The notes under the pieces were generated by a model. The model had not been told where the DNA came from, did not search any database, and saw only the letters and a program-made list of their open reading frames with translations. Below, one piece after another: positions 19,301 to 27,754 of a DNA stretch of 35,369 bases. Origin of the DNA: Saprolegnia diclina VS20 (lineage: Eukaryota > Oomycota > Saprolegniomycetes > Saprolegniales > Saprolegniaceae); NCBI RefSeq assembly GCF_000281045.1, contig NW_008246078.1, forward strand, positions 272,191-307,559. The letters run 5' to 3'. The translations under genes were made by a program, and so were the position numbers. Numbering within the stretch: the first letter of the stretch is position 1; the number at the start of each line of letters is the position of its first letter.

Positions 19301-21550
19301 GCGGCGCGTCAAGCTCGCTGCTACGCCGACATGCCAACTAACGGCGCCGTCTACCTCGAGTCTCTCTTGCGCAACATCGACTACCGCGACTGGACGAATT
19401 GTTGGGGCACTGCGTTTGAAACAGCGTACGCGCGGGACCTGCGCGGGTCGGTGGCGGGTCAGAAATGGCTCGATATGGTATCGGCGAATCCAGTACCCCT
19501 GTCGACTGAAGCTGCGTATTGGCGCCAGCACGGGGTCGAGAGCTACGATACGCAGTGGCAAAACTACAAGCGCATCGGCGTCATGAACAGCTACTCGATC
19601 ACGAATGCTTACGGCGTATCGAATGATTTGACGCTGATGGCGCTCAATGGTACCTACCGCGTGGATCGCCAGACAACGTACAAAATGTACTGGTCGCTTG
19701 CCAACGACTTGAGTGCAATCCTGCGCAACACCAGCGGCATTGGGGGACGCAGTCTCTTGCGCAGAAGCAGTCAATTTGCCTTTCTCAATACGACACTCCA
19801 AGCCGTACTGATGGCGAATGGGACGCTGACGTCACCGCTGCAAAACGGCCTTCAGGTTGTCTCGCAGCTGCTGGGACCATTTGGCACCGTCGACATGATC
19901 TACATTAGCGTGCCGCCGTTGGTACTGCGCTTTGTCGCTGACGCGATTGAGCGCCTGCGACACGCCCTCGGCCACGCCAACACCGGGGCGCAAGCAGCTT
20001 ACTTTGGCATCTCTCCCGTGGCCATTTCGTACCCGATTCCTAGCGTCTGGCTTGAGCCCAACGTCCCGGCGTACGGAAGCTCACCGCTCTGCCCCGAGCT
20101 CTCAGCGCCCAAACGCGTCTCCACCGGCCTCGCCAACATCATTGGCTTTGACCTTGCCTGCATCGACAGCTCGCCCATGCAAAGCAAGGTGGTGCCGACC
20201 CGCATGATGTACGTCGTGGCGAGCCTGCTCTCGAGCCTTGCGTTCCTGGACATTCGTAGCATCAACACGTCGGCGATCTGTCGCTTTGACGTTGCCAACG
20301 CTGGTATTTGTCCCACGTACCTCGTGGCAACCATGCGCTTTGTCAAAGCGTACCTGCTGTCGGTTGTGCCATTGAACGAGACATCGGCACTCGTCACAGA
20401 GGCGCGGAGAGTGCACCTGCACGTCGTGGGCATGAACGTCAGCTTGATGGTCTACGCCAAGCCGACCAACAACGTGCTGCGGCTGTTGCAAGCGCCGGTG
20501 CTCCCTGATGACGCGTTTGCATTCTTCGGGTGGACGTACCTCTTTGATTGGGTGCTTGGACACCGCGAAGTGATTTCGTTTCGAGGTGACGCAAACGCGT
20601 CATTGACACTGCTTACGGACGCCACATTGCCGCTGCGGCAGCAGGTGCCGGCGTGGCAAGTCACGGGCGACTTTGCCCAGTACTCGCGCGCGTGTGTCTA
20701 CTATGTCACGTGTGTCATGCTCGGTGTCGCCGTTGTCGCCACAGGGTACATGCTCACGACCCGGGGCCATTTTGAGGGCCAGAATCTGCTCAAATTAGAC
20801 CGTATCGGCGGAATTGTGTGGGTCGGTCGCCCCGTGCTCATTCTGCGAAGTCTCACAGCACTCTGCCTCCTCTCGACGGCCAGCCTCGACCTCGGCACCT
20901 CGGGCTTTGTCAGCTTCTTTGATCGGACGCCGCTGCCCTTTTACAAGATGCTACTGGCGTCCTGGGAAGTCGCGTGGCTTGTTGTCGTTGTTGATGACAT
21001 TGGCCTTGTCGTGACACGCGAACACGCGCACTGGTACCTCTCGCTCCACTCGATCGTGGTCTGCTGCGGCGCGGTGCTCTACTCGTACGTTATGCCGGTC
21101 GCGCCCAGTTTGGTTGTTGAGAAGCAGTGCCAAGTGGTTGAAATGGACTTTCAAATACTTTGCACCTCGGCCGATTTGGTGATTGGGCACGTGCGTCGGC
21201 TGCTCGGCATCGTTGTCTGCACGATCGTATCGCATTTACTCGGGTACATTCTGGCGCGCCTTGTGATAGGGCCGTTGCCGCCGACAAAGGTGACATCGCG
21301 CCTCTTGTCGGCCGGCGCCAAGTACTTGTACAACCACAGCCGCTGCGTCGTTCACGGCGTCTTCTATCTGGACCGCGCGTCTGCGGCGCTCAATGGCGTT
21401 CTCACGTATCGCCATCAAAACGTTCTGTACGCTTTCGACATCAAGCTGTGGCGGATCCTCGCTGCACCCGTGCCGGACGACGGCGATCTCCGAGACGCGC
21501 TGCCACTCCCCGACGGCATTGTTGGGAACGAGCCGTGGACGATGGTGTAG
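16301..21550 (+). CDS. Giant 12-helix membrane protein with two tandem modules
   Basis: Intronless, 1749 residues. Module 1 (about 1-860) and module 2 (about 861-1749) are diverged copies. Each has one helix (about 9-28; 864-885), an ectodomain of about 530 residues with many N-glycosylation sequons, then about five helices (near 565, 617, 660, 688, 739; near 1463, 1515, 1550, 1583, 1635). Paired landmarks include ANDLWWPGYNLSW/ANDYYWANFNVTG, YLETMLRNQDW/YLESLLRNIDY, FEWALGQREVVAF/FDWVLGHREVISF and MGRPLALIRG/VGRPVLILRS. A basic cytosolic linker (KKRSRRF) precedes module 2. The C-terminal tail has YLDRASAALNG and YAFDIKLWR. Helix order resembles RND permeases, and VVVVDDIGLVV lies in the fourth helix of module 2. 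No known family was recognised; transporter or receptor roles are inferences. An upstream in-frame TGA fixes 16301 as the first ATG. Confidence 0.9.
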   Translation: MWPSVETAVGVGYVVCTLLGGVWYLRLLTPSFANDLWWPGYNLSWHQAFLVDVVNQLLQSQANGTFDVLSPIAVVAKRYDAGANHASFYLPYIHEQLLTPQTSFRCVVQELRALSAYWAFRMNVQYCWVDLNKTFEVAHTVARQGRCADLYSTNAAVYLETMLRNQDWPAMQATWGGDGIRFNVAIERGLQETSHGRRLLSDMAAAKATTSVDDEVAYWHTYDVAHYTLQWQNRWGAGIAETLVLQNAFGMTQQITLKALDQITGPWSSQTMFWIPIQDLFSAMVMNRSFVRGTSRFFGANTSGLPTLSLESYRGINVGYGVAHRFHDSIGPFLSVDCLYVPPPVVLREAYNHFLSLLHTELQASGLLRAAFYAGTAPVVAPVPASWRNRSAYFGGDPMCTSGTATAFVQQSFDFYDACTSAVPLTLSPSPSALLWAALAANATVSPTWLQSAVPTMAMPSDLADMVVAIPLAVAMLNVSLMQYAASTSRVNEMDLLLHPLLGDPTIDPNWHAAGWCFLFEWALGQREVVAFAGDVSTLVLLSNAYPTQAYIASDAILQSATQLVLTMVGISSMMLLVAGAAALVGVSLANGRIVGRNLLYLNRVVGAIWMGRPLALIRGMSAILLLATAQLHLVTEATPATTRLEASPRSIFETSLLAGEATWVSYVLTDVAVVVAREAAPLAGALGACSSWLFTLLWTLLVPVAMEIRLDRRCSPDDMDYGLVCTSGVLRVGSYDRTLLLLGAQVIFLAMALVLTVAWRRPSLDVHRTVRLVGMADVLMCPLAMTTRFDLPTCLLCGLVPLSSQRVFDVTLWGLYDNRFSVSRRVGLHPNVRRDATMAMHGPTLHRTWSSVFASVKKRSRRFMTLVALGNMVVAVVSSVSYFEVSQVNLANDYYWANFNVTGAHAFFATWLNEQLVLGLQSASPLLEEPSVLQEALFAADTAYVLAPNNYGALLQHAELHTIEDAITGLRASDACMAPWIFSPYCFLDFDRAFEVAYSAARQARCYADMPTNGAVYLESLLRNIDYRDWTNCWGTAFETAYARDLRGSVAGQKWLDMVSANPVPLSTEAAYWRQHGVESYDTQWQNYKRIGVMNSYSITNAYGVSNDLTLMALNGTYRVDRQTTYKMYWSLANDLSAILRNTSGIGGRSLLRRSSQFAFLNTTLQAVLMANGTLTSPLQNGLQVVSQLLGPFGTVDMIYISVPPLVLRFVADAIERLRHALGHANTGAQAAYFGISPVAISYPIPSVWLEPNVPAYGSSPLCPELSAPKRVSTGLANIIGFDLACIDSSPMQSKVVPTRMMYVVASLLSSLAFLDIRSINTSAICRFDVANAGICPTYLVATMRFVKAYLLSVVPLNETSALVTEARRVHLHVVGMNVSLMVYAKPTNNVLRLLQAPVLPDDAFAFFGWTYLFDWVLGHREVISFRGDANASLTLLTDATLPLRQQVPAWQVTGDFAQYSRACVYYVTCVMLGVAVVATGYMLTTRGHFEGQNLLKLDRIGGIVWVGRPVLILRSLTALCLLSTASLDLGTSGFVSFFDRTPLPFYKMLLASWEVAWLVVVVDDIGLVVTREHAHWYLSLHSIVVCCGAVLYSYVMPVAPSLVVEKQCQVVEMDFQILCTSADLVIGHVRRLLGIVVCTIVSHLLGYILARLVIGPLPPTKVTSRLLSAGAKYLYNHSRCVVHGVFYLDRASAALNGVLTYRHQNVLYAFDIKLWRILAAPVPDDGDLRDALPLPDGIVGNEPWTMV

Positions 21551-21794
21551 CGTGCTCTGATTGGTCTAAATGGAAACGGCGCGTCGTTTTATTGGATATT
21601 GGATGTGGGTATCAACTTGATATCTATGACGTGGCAGCATAGCAATTCGGCACTTATTCAGTACCATAAACCGATTCCAGCTCTCGAGAAAAGCAAAGCA
21701 AACACACGCAGATTCAAGGTTGCGCACATTGTATATATTTAGGTACAAGAAGGACTTATTATTATTTGAAGAGTTCTTTGACGGAGCAAGTACT
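21551..21794. other. Convergent 3' flanks
   Basis: This 244-bp stretch separates the stop codons of the giant gene and its reverse-strand paralogue. No gene was recognised. Confidence 0.5.
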
Positions 21795-23008
21795 CTACTC
21801 AACCAGCGAAAACGACGCATTCAACGTGGCCTGGTCGAGCCCTGGAACGTCGACGGCGCTGCGTATCGGCGCGGCAAAGAAGCGCCAGAGCTTGATGTCA
21901 AACGCGTACATGGTCGACTCGAGCTTGAACGTGAGAATGCCGTTGAGTGCCGCAGACGCCCGGTCCAGATAGTAGACGCCGTGGACGATGCGACCTGTGT
22001 GGTTGAAATGGTACCGCGCGCCGAGCGAGAGCAAGAGCGAGTGCACGGGGCTTGACGGTTTTGGGCCCACCACCCGCTTGGCGATCGAGTAGCTCACAAT
22101 GTGGCACGTCCCCATGAGGAGGAGGAGTGTTCCAAAGCGGTTCATGTCGCCTATCGCAATGTCGGCGCTCTCGCAGACGACGGTAAAGTCCATTGCCGCG
22201 TGGACGCACTGTGGAGCGACGTGCAGTGCAACCGCGACGGGCGACGCGCCCGAGAGGATCGCGACCACGACGCACACCAGTAGCAGATTCGGAAACACAA
22301 AGTACGCTGCGTACTCTTGCGTCGCGACGAGCAAAATGTCGTCGACGACCGCGACGAACCACGAGACCTCCCACGCCGCGAGAAGCACCTTGTACCACGG
22401 CGCGGGCTCGACTTGAAAGAAGCTGAGGTAGCCCGAGAAGCGCAGGTCGACGCCACTCGTGCAGAGAAGGCAGATGGCCGTCGCACTCCGGAGAAAGAGC
22501 AGCGGTCGGCCGACCCAGACAAGACCACCGACGCGGTTGAGCTTGAAGAGGTTGCCGCCTTGAAAGCACGTGGGAGCTCGGAGCATGTAGCCAACGGCGA
22601 CGGCCGAGACGAGAAGCATCATGCACGTGACGTATTGGACGCCAGCCCGAAAGTACAAGACGAGGTTCGCTGCGAGATTCGACGCCTGGACCTGCTGTGC
22701 GAGTGGGAGTTGGTAGTCGCTCAAGAGATTGAGACGACCTACATCGCCTTGGAAAGAAATGACTTCGCGCCGACCGAGCACCCAGTCGTAGAGGTACGTC
22801 CAGCCGTAAAAGTGAAACCCGGGGTCAGCGGGGTCCAGAACGTTGGTGTGGAGCAGCTGCAGCGATCCGTTGACCTTGGCGTACAGCATAAACTCAATGT
22901 TGAGCGCTTGGACGAGCGCGTGCGTGGACGCAAGCGGGAGTGCCTGGGACGCTGGCATGTAGGCTTGCACAAAGGCGAGGGCCTGCCGGAGCGTGAGGAG
23001 GCACGACG
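21795..23008 (-). CDS. Partial paralogue of the giant membrane protein (C-terminal 403 residues)
   Basis: The 5' part is cut by the assembly gap. What remains matches the end of module 2 of the giant protein: FYGWTYLYDWVLGRREVISF, the first of the five clustered helices, NLFKLNRVGGLVWVGRPLLF, a fourth-helix motif AVVDDILLV with the same Asp-Asp pair, then YLDRASAALNGILTF and YAFDIKLWR. Identity to the giant protein is moderate, so this is an older duplicate. It points tail to tail at the giant gene. No frameshift or stop is seen in the visible part, so it is probably an intact gene truncated only by the gap. Confidence 0.88.
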
Positions 23009-23108
23009 NNNNNNNNNNNNNNNNNNNNNNNNNNNNNNNNNNNNNNNNNNNNNNNNNNNNNNNNNNNNNNNNNNNNNNNNNNNNNNNNNNNNNNNNNNNN
23101 NNNNNNNN
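23009..23108. other. Assembly gap of exactly 100 N
   Basis: One hundred consecutive N is the usual placeholder for a gap of unknown size. Both flanking genes lose their 5' ends here, so the true distance must be kilobases (see findings). Confidence 0.97.
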
Positions 23109-23642
23109 GTCGCGACGCAAGAGTACGCAGCGTACTTTGTGTTTCCGAATCTGCTACTGGTGTGCGTCGTGGTCGCGATCCTCTCGGGCGCGTCGCCCGT
23201 CGCGGTTGCACTGCACGTCGCTCCACAGTGCGTCCACGCGGCAATGGACTTTACCGTCGTCTGCGAGAGCGCCGACATTGCGATAGGCGACATGAACCGC
23301 TTCGGAACACTCCTCCTCCTCATGGCGACGTGCCACATTGTGAGCTACTCGATCGCCAAGCGGGTGGTGGGCCCAAAACCGTCAAGCTCCGTGCACTCGC
23401 TCTTGCTCTCGCTCGGCGCGCGGTACCATTTCAACCACACAGGTCGCATCGTCCACGGCGTCTACTATCTGGACCGGGCGTCTGCGGCACTCAACGGCAT
23501 TCTCACGTTCAAGCTCGAGTCGACCATGTACGCGTTTGACATCAAGCTCTGGCGCTTCTTTGCCGCGCCGATACGCAGCGCCGTCGACGTTCCAGGGCTC
23601 GACCAGGCCACGTTGAATGCGTCGTTTCCGCTGATTGAGTAG
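23109..23642 (+). CDS. Partial paralogue of the giant membrane protein (C-terminal 177 residues)
   Basis: The gene starts inside the gap. The visible part begins just after the Asp-Asp helix (VATQEYAAYFVF). It covers the last two helices and the cytosolic tail with YLDRASAALNG and YAFDIKLWR. It differs from the reverse-strand neighbour at only four residues. Different 3' flanks and four replacement changes argue that it is a separate gene and not a duplicated contig end. The open frame shows no defect. Confidence 0.85.
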   Translation, partial: VATQEYAAYFVFPNLLLVCVVVAILSGASPVAVALHVAPQCVHAAMDFTVVCESADIAIGDMNRFGTLLLLMATCHIVSYSIAKRVVGPKPSSSVHSLLLSLGARYHFNHTGRIVHGVYYLDRASAALNGILTFKLESTMYAFDIKLWRFFAAPIRSAVDVPGLDQATLNASFPLIE

Positions 23643-23841
23643 AGCGGATTTGTCCAAATCCTTGGATATCATTGAGACGTCACCCGAGATGCTTGGGCAG
23701 TTGAAGTGCTCGATCGTTATTCATTGTAGTATGCAACAGGACTGCTTGTCGAGACTGCTTGCAGAGGACGGATGAACAACGGGGACGCTTTTACGATGGC
23801 TTGATGAGGGCGTGACGAGGTTACGCAAGTATTGCGCCGGG

Positions 23842-24531
23842 TCAAAGCGCTGCGGCTGGTGCACTCGCATTTGGAGCTGGGGTCGCTGGCACTTTGGCCA
23901 CGTCGGAGCGTGGATGCCATGCGGCGATGGGTGGGCACGCGGCGCAGCCTTGGCAGCACGCATTGCACACGGGACCGATTTGGCTCTGGGGAATTAGAAT
24001 CAGGTCGGCGGTGAGCTTGGTCGTCTTCATGTCGAGGAATTCGCGGAACGACTGGTGCTCGTCGGCTGTCTAGTAGGCTTGACACAAAATTGCTACAAGG
24101 CAAAGACGTGGATACTGGAATGATCGTGGGCACAAGGTCGTCTTCGTGGGCGTAGTACCCGAGCCAGTACGTCTGCAGCGCCTTCACCGGCCATTGGTGC
24201 GGGTTTGCGCCTGATGTCATGAGGAAGAGGGCTTCTTGGTACATGATGTGCCGCCTATGTCCGGATTACTCAAAACTACAAACGATCCGCGCGTACCGGA
24301 GGACACTGCCGTCTTGCTGAAGTTCGATGCGAGGCCGCACCGACTGGAAGGTCAAGTCTTCGTCGTCCTCGACGACCACCATACCAATGACCGAGCTCAG
24401 ACCGCCCTACGCCGCGTCAACCGCCGATCCACGCGACGAACGCGTACCGGGCGGCTCCCAACAACATACGAGTGCTCGACAAGCGGGTCAACGGGAAACA
24501 GGAAGACGCGCACCTTGATGCGCACAACCAT
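23842..24531 (-). CDS. Four-exon gene for a Cys-containing protein of unknown function
   Basis: Assembled from short exons: 24531-24448, 24406-24297, 24254-24116 and 24069-23842. The introns are 41, 42 and 46 nt, all GT-AG (GTACGC, GTACGC, GTATCC donors; TAG acceptors). Reading through them joins coherent text: VRIKVRVFLFPVDPLVEHSY, IGMVVVEDDEDLTFQSVRPR, YQEALFLMTSGANPHQWPVK, TYWLGYYAHEDDLVPTIIP, DEHQSFREFLDMKTTKLTAD, then the Cys-rich CNACCQGCAACPP. The product is 186 residues with an Ala/Pro-rich end. The C-terminus is uncertain: another frame downstream continues plausibly to 23721 (see findings). No known domain is recognised. It lies on the same strand as the prefoldin gene, 234 bp downstream of it. 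Confidence 0.7.
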
Positions 24532-24765
24532 GGCGACGGTTCGACAAGATTTGCGATCTTTTTGCACCTGGCCTCTCTGCACCAACCTGCTTGCAAGGTT
24601 CGGTATCCAGGGGCCTGCTGGCATGATTGTGGAGACAGACTCGACGCTGCCAAGATCCATGGGCACTACAGCGAGTGTGCCGAGTGCTACAGAGCTTGCC
24701 TCGGTGCCCAGAAAAGCAAGACGACGATAGAATCAAAATTGGGATGGATGAACACGCTACGCCGC

Positions 24766-25209
24766 CTATGCGCTTTGCTGCTCGCCGATGCGGATCTTGA
24801 GCTGCATGACCTGGATGACGGCCTCGAGGTTCGTGCGCTTGGCCTCGATCACTTCCTTGAGCGAGTCAGTGTTCTGTTGCAAAAACGCAACCTTGCGGTC
24901 CATAAAGCTCTTGGCGTCGTCCACGTTCTTCTCGACAAAGTAGCCAGTGCCAACGTCAACAAGCACGCTCTTGACGTTGCTGAGCTTCCCGGGCACAAAC
25001 ATGGACGACGTCAGCGGCACGAGCACCTTCTTGCCGAGGTTCGTGGGCTCGAGTGCCTGGAGCGCGCCCTTGGAGTCGGCAAAGCGCGTCTGCGCCTCGC
25101 GCAAGCCCGAGAAGGACGACGTGAGCTGCTGCAGCTCTTGTTCGAACTGCGTCTTGAGGTTGTTGAGCTGCTCGAGGCTCAGATCCATCAAGCTCACTTC
25201 ATTCGACAT
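24766..25209 (-). CDS. PFDN5: Prefoldin subunit 5
   Basis: 147 residues, intronless. The alpha-type prefoldin plan is clear. The N-terminal coiled coil is LEQLNNLKTQFEQELQQLTS. The central beta hairpins include KKVLVPLTSSMFVPGKLSN and VLVDVGTGYFVEKNVDDAK. The C-terminal coiled coil is rich in Lys, Glu and Gln. GTGYFVEK is typical of subunit 5 (GIM5/MM-1). In the cytosolic heterohexamer it captures unfolded actin and tubulin and passes them to the CCT chaperonin. The ATG at 25209 is the first in frame and lies 20 nt after an initiator-like CCATTTT (reverse strand, 25230-25236). It is divergent from EMC6, with a 369-bp shared upstream region. Confidence 0.95.
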   Translation of the reverse strand: MSNEVSLMDLSLEQLNNLKTQFEQELQQLTSSFSGLREAQTRFADSKGALQALEPTNLGKKVLVPLTSSMFVPGKLSNVKSVLVDVGTGYFVEKNVDDAKSFMDRKVAFLQQNTDSLKEVIEAKRTNLEAVIQVMQLKIRIGEQQSA

Positions 25210-25578
25210 CGTCGCGACCACGGAAACTCAAAATGGTCGTGCGCCTGGCACCGTATCCGGAGTGGCAGCGTATTCGGACAATTGTGTTTAAAACATGTAG
25301 TTAACCTGTTTTGTATCCCGCGATGGCGTCTCTCCAAGATCCAATCGCGCGGTCGACGGCCAGGGCGTCCCGAGACCAAGCACTAGATAATAGCACCAAG
25401 TAAAACGACTCTACATAGCGTAGGTACGCGTCCATATACGCAAACAGGGGTACCCAAAGGCGACTCACGTGGCACCCGGCTATTGTGCACTCGCATTGTT
25501 TTATACACTTGATGCTCAAAGTGTTTAGAACAAATAAAAACATCGTTACCAGCAGCCTCATTTTCGACTTCTGCCACG
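25210..25578. other. Shared upstream region of prefoldin 5 and EMC6
   Basis: A divergent 369-bp spacer. Initiator-like cores lie near both ends: CCATTTT on the reverse strand at 25230-25236 and TCATTTT on the forward strand at 25558-25564. No gene was seen. Confidence 0.5.
25558..25564 (+). promoter_or_regulatory. Initiator-like core before EMC6
   Basis: TCATTTT fits the YCAYTYY initiator core and lies 14 nt before the EMC6 ATG. The flanking half of the element is not conserved. Confidence 0.4.
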
Positions 25579-25908
25579 ATGGACCCGTCGTCAGCGCCCG
25601 GCACCGAGTTCTTCTCGATGGAGAACATGGCCAAGAACGAGGCCGTCGTCGAGTTCACGCACACGGCCATGTCGGTCGTCTCGGGCAGCCTCGCCGGCGT
25701 CATGGGCCTCACGGGTCTCCAGGGCTTTGGCTGCATGATCCTGCTCTACCTCGCGACGTCCGGCGCGCTCCTCACCAAGATGGGCGCCGACTGCGCGCCG
25801 TACTTCAACATGAACGTCGTCAGCTTCCTCTTCTATGGCATTGGCGGCCACCTCGTCTCGTTCATCCTCTTCTGGACCCTGGCGTATGGCCTCGTTCACA
25901 TTTACTAG
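25579..25908 (+). CDS. EMC6: ER membrane protein complex subunit 6
   Basis: 109 residues, intronless. It matches EMC6 (TMEM93) in length and plan: an N-terminal cytosolic segment with NEAVVEFTHTAMSVVSG, then AGVMGLTGLQGFGCMILLYL as the first membrane segment, then two more helices ending in the family signature ILFWTLAYGLVHIY (animal proteins end in LFWTFLYGMVHVY). EMC6 is a core membrane subunit of the EMC insertase, which places tail-anchored and multipass proteins into the ER membrane. Confidence 0.95.
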   Translation: MDPSSAPGTEFFSMENMAKNEAVVEFTHTAMSVVSGSLAGVMGLTGLQGFGCMILLYLATSGALLTKMGADCAPYFNMNVVSFLFYGIGGHLVSFILFWTLAYGLVHIY

Positions 25909-27406
25909 ACGCGCCGCCCGTAACGTTAACTTGCTTTCTTGCCCTGTCTTGTGCACGCGCCGTCCACCACAACACACTGCACGACGCACACGATACGTAG
26001 CGTCGGCGAGCCTATGCGCGAGGCAGCCGCGACACGACGTAGCCGTGCACAGCGCTCCGAGAATGGCCTGCGCCTGCACGGTCGCATCATTGCTCGTAAT
26101 CCAAGCCGCTGGATTGCTTGCTGGATGACCTGCTGAATTCTAGCACAAACATGCTCGTTCGATGTTTGGACTAGACCGGTACACTGACCGTCTGAGCCGA
26201 ACGACGCGCGGCGAGGTTGACGCGAGGCTGAAGCCGGAGGAGTGAATCTGTCTACAACGTCGGGAGTCGTCGTCACGAACAAGAGAATGACAAAAATCAA
26301 TTCGACAGACACCGTGTACGTGAACACGCCGCGACGAGGATGCAACGTGGTGGGAACAAGCCAGGAACAAGCCGCGCCGTCATTGTTGAAGCGAGTCAAC
26401 TAGCGTCCTGAGGCGGTCTGGTGGTGACGGTGGGGCGGTTGCATGTAGCTACTGGGCGCCATCAAGAAGGCGAGGCTTCCGATGGCGCAGGCCAGCATCA
26501 AGTACAAGCGTCTTTGGATTCATTCGCCCACGTCGCTTGGGTGTACTGTACGCGGCCGTCTCGGGCAGGACTACAACGATGTAGCACCGATCCATGGAAC
26601 CGACTGAGAACGCAGGATGGTGCAGCGCTGGCTGCCAGTGCTAGGTACGTCACTACATATTTGCGGATCATGTTCGTACTACTAGCGGACAAAAGCAGCT
26701 CGCGTGTACGAGTCGATACGACCCGATGAGACGAAGATTATGGTGCGATCTCCCTACATCTCCTTTCTCTCTAGAGGCGCCATCTGTGTTTGTCAACGAC
26801 GTACACCTGACGTGGCTGCACGCTAGGTCCGTAGCTGGGTTCCTAGACTCATCATTGCGATTGGTCTACGCCCAGTGACCTTAATCTTTTGCTGGCTGTG
26901 GACGAGGCGATCACGCGGCCGAATGCAGGATAACGGGCTGCGCCGTCGCTGTCCCCGATGGCTGCTTCGTGACCAACTCGTTGCTTCGTCCAAATATACC
27001 ACGGTGCGCGGGGTCGCTTGCTCGTGCATCCGCTCACCAAGATTCACATCAGCAAACACCGCCTCGCCCTATTACTGTATACACTCGTGAGCAATACTAT
27101 ACTAAATTGGACATAATCGCTCCATCGAAGCTCGAAGCTCGGGATGGCACTGTGGATCGCCGCTTGGGCCAAGAGTGGGGACTTTTGGCGGCGACGATCA
27201 TCTCATCCAAGAGGCAAACAGCAGATGCCAACTCACGCCTGATGTTGACGTAAGGCCACCGACGTCGGAAGGTCGAGCGCCAACCGTTCGCACCAGCCGA
27301 TTCGGCGGCACCAGGCGGCAACCATCCGCCAAAACGTCTGCTGCGGCGCGTCACGAACCCAACTTGCGCGTGACGTGGCACGGACACAGTTGTAATTTTC
27401 GCACCG
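25909..27406. other. Gene-poor stretch
   Basis: 3' flank of EMC6 and upstream region of the first Myb gene. No intact gene was recognised. Around 26455-26605 the forward strand gives a short protein-like phrase (AIKKARLPMAQASIKYKRLW), while the reverse strand gives a hydrophobic phrase (LMLACAIGSLAFLMAPSSY). Neither can be extended into a gene. Confidence 0.45.
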
Positions 27407-27754
27407 ATGCACCAAGTGCGGACGGGAACGTGGACGTCGGAGGAGCACGAGCTCTTCCTCGTGGGCATTCAGAGGTACCCGAAAGGACCGTGGCGCAAGG
27501 TCGCTGAGCTCATTCGGACGCGGTCGGTCCGGCAGACACAGACGCACGGGCACAAGTTTCGCCTCAAGCTCGCACGCATCGAGGCCCAGCGCTGGGTCGG
27601 CGGCTTCCGATACCCCGTCCACCCGACGACCGCGCCCCTCATTCTCCCCGACGAGCTGCCGCCGCTGGCCCACGCCCTTGACTTTCTCCTCGAGCAGCTC
27701 ATCGAATCCGACGACGACGACCGACCACAACCCGCCATGGTTGCCTCTTCCTAA
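27407..27754 (+). CDS. Single-repeat Myb-related protein (SHAQKYF-like), member 1
   Basis: 115 residues, intronless. One Myb repeat fills residues about 8-57: TWTSEEHELFLVGIQRYPKG, then PWRKVAELIRTRSVRQTQTH, then GHKFRLKL. TQTHGHKF takes the place of the SHAQKYF signature of plant and protist 1R-Myb factors. The first two Trp of the repeat are kept. The C-terminal half is Pro-rich and ends with an acidic DDDD stretch near a helical segment LAHALDFLLEQLIE. It probably binds DNA in the nucleus; targets are unknown. Confidence 0.85.
   Translation: MHQVRTGTWTSEEHELFLVGIQRYPKGPWRKVAELIRTRSVRQTQTHGHKFRLKLARIEAQRWVGGFRYPVHPTTAPLILPDELPPLAHALDFLLEQLIESDDDDRPQPAMVASS

Larger units (their letters stand above)
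21795..23642. repeat. Inverted repeat of two paralogue 3' ends around the gap
   Basis: The arms are 21795-22328 (reverse) and 23109-23642 (forward), 534 bp each. Manual alignment gives five substitutions, about 99.1% identity. One is synonymous and four change a residue (Gly/Ala, Pro/Ser, Ser/Pro, Val/Ile). The right arm begins exactly at the gap edge, so the repeat may continue into the missing sequence. Similarity stops within a few bases after the stop codon. Confidence 0.9.

Noticed and set aside
23009-23108. Treating the two partial paralogues as one gene read through the gap
   Set aside because: They lie on opposite strands, and both are C-terminal pieces with their own stop codons.
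24236-25386. Forward open frames opposite the four-exon gene and prefoldin 5
   Set aside because: Antisense to well-supported genes; no recognisable protein sequence.
26455-26605. Short protein-like phrases on both strands
   Set aside because: Neither extends into a frame with start, stop or splice signals; likely chance or very old remnant.
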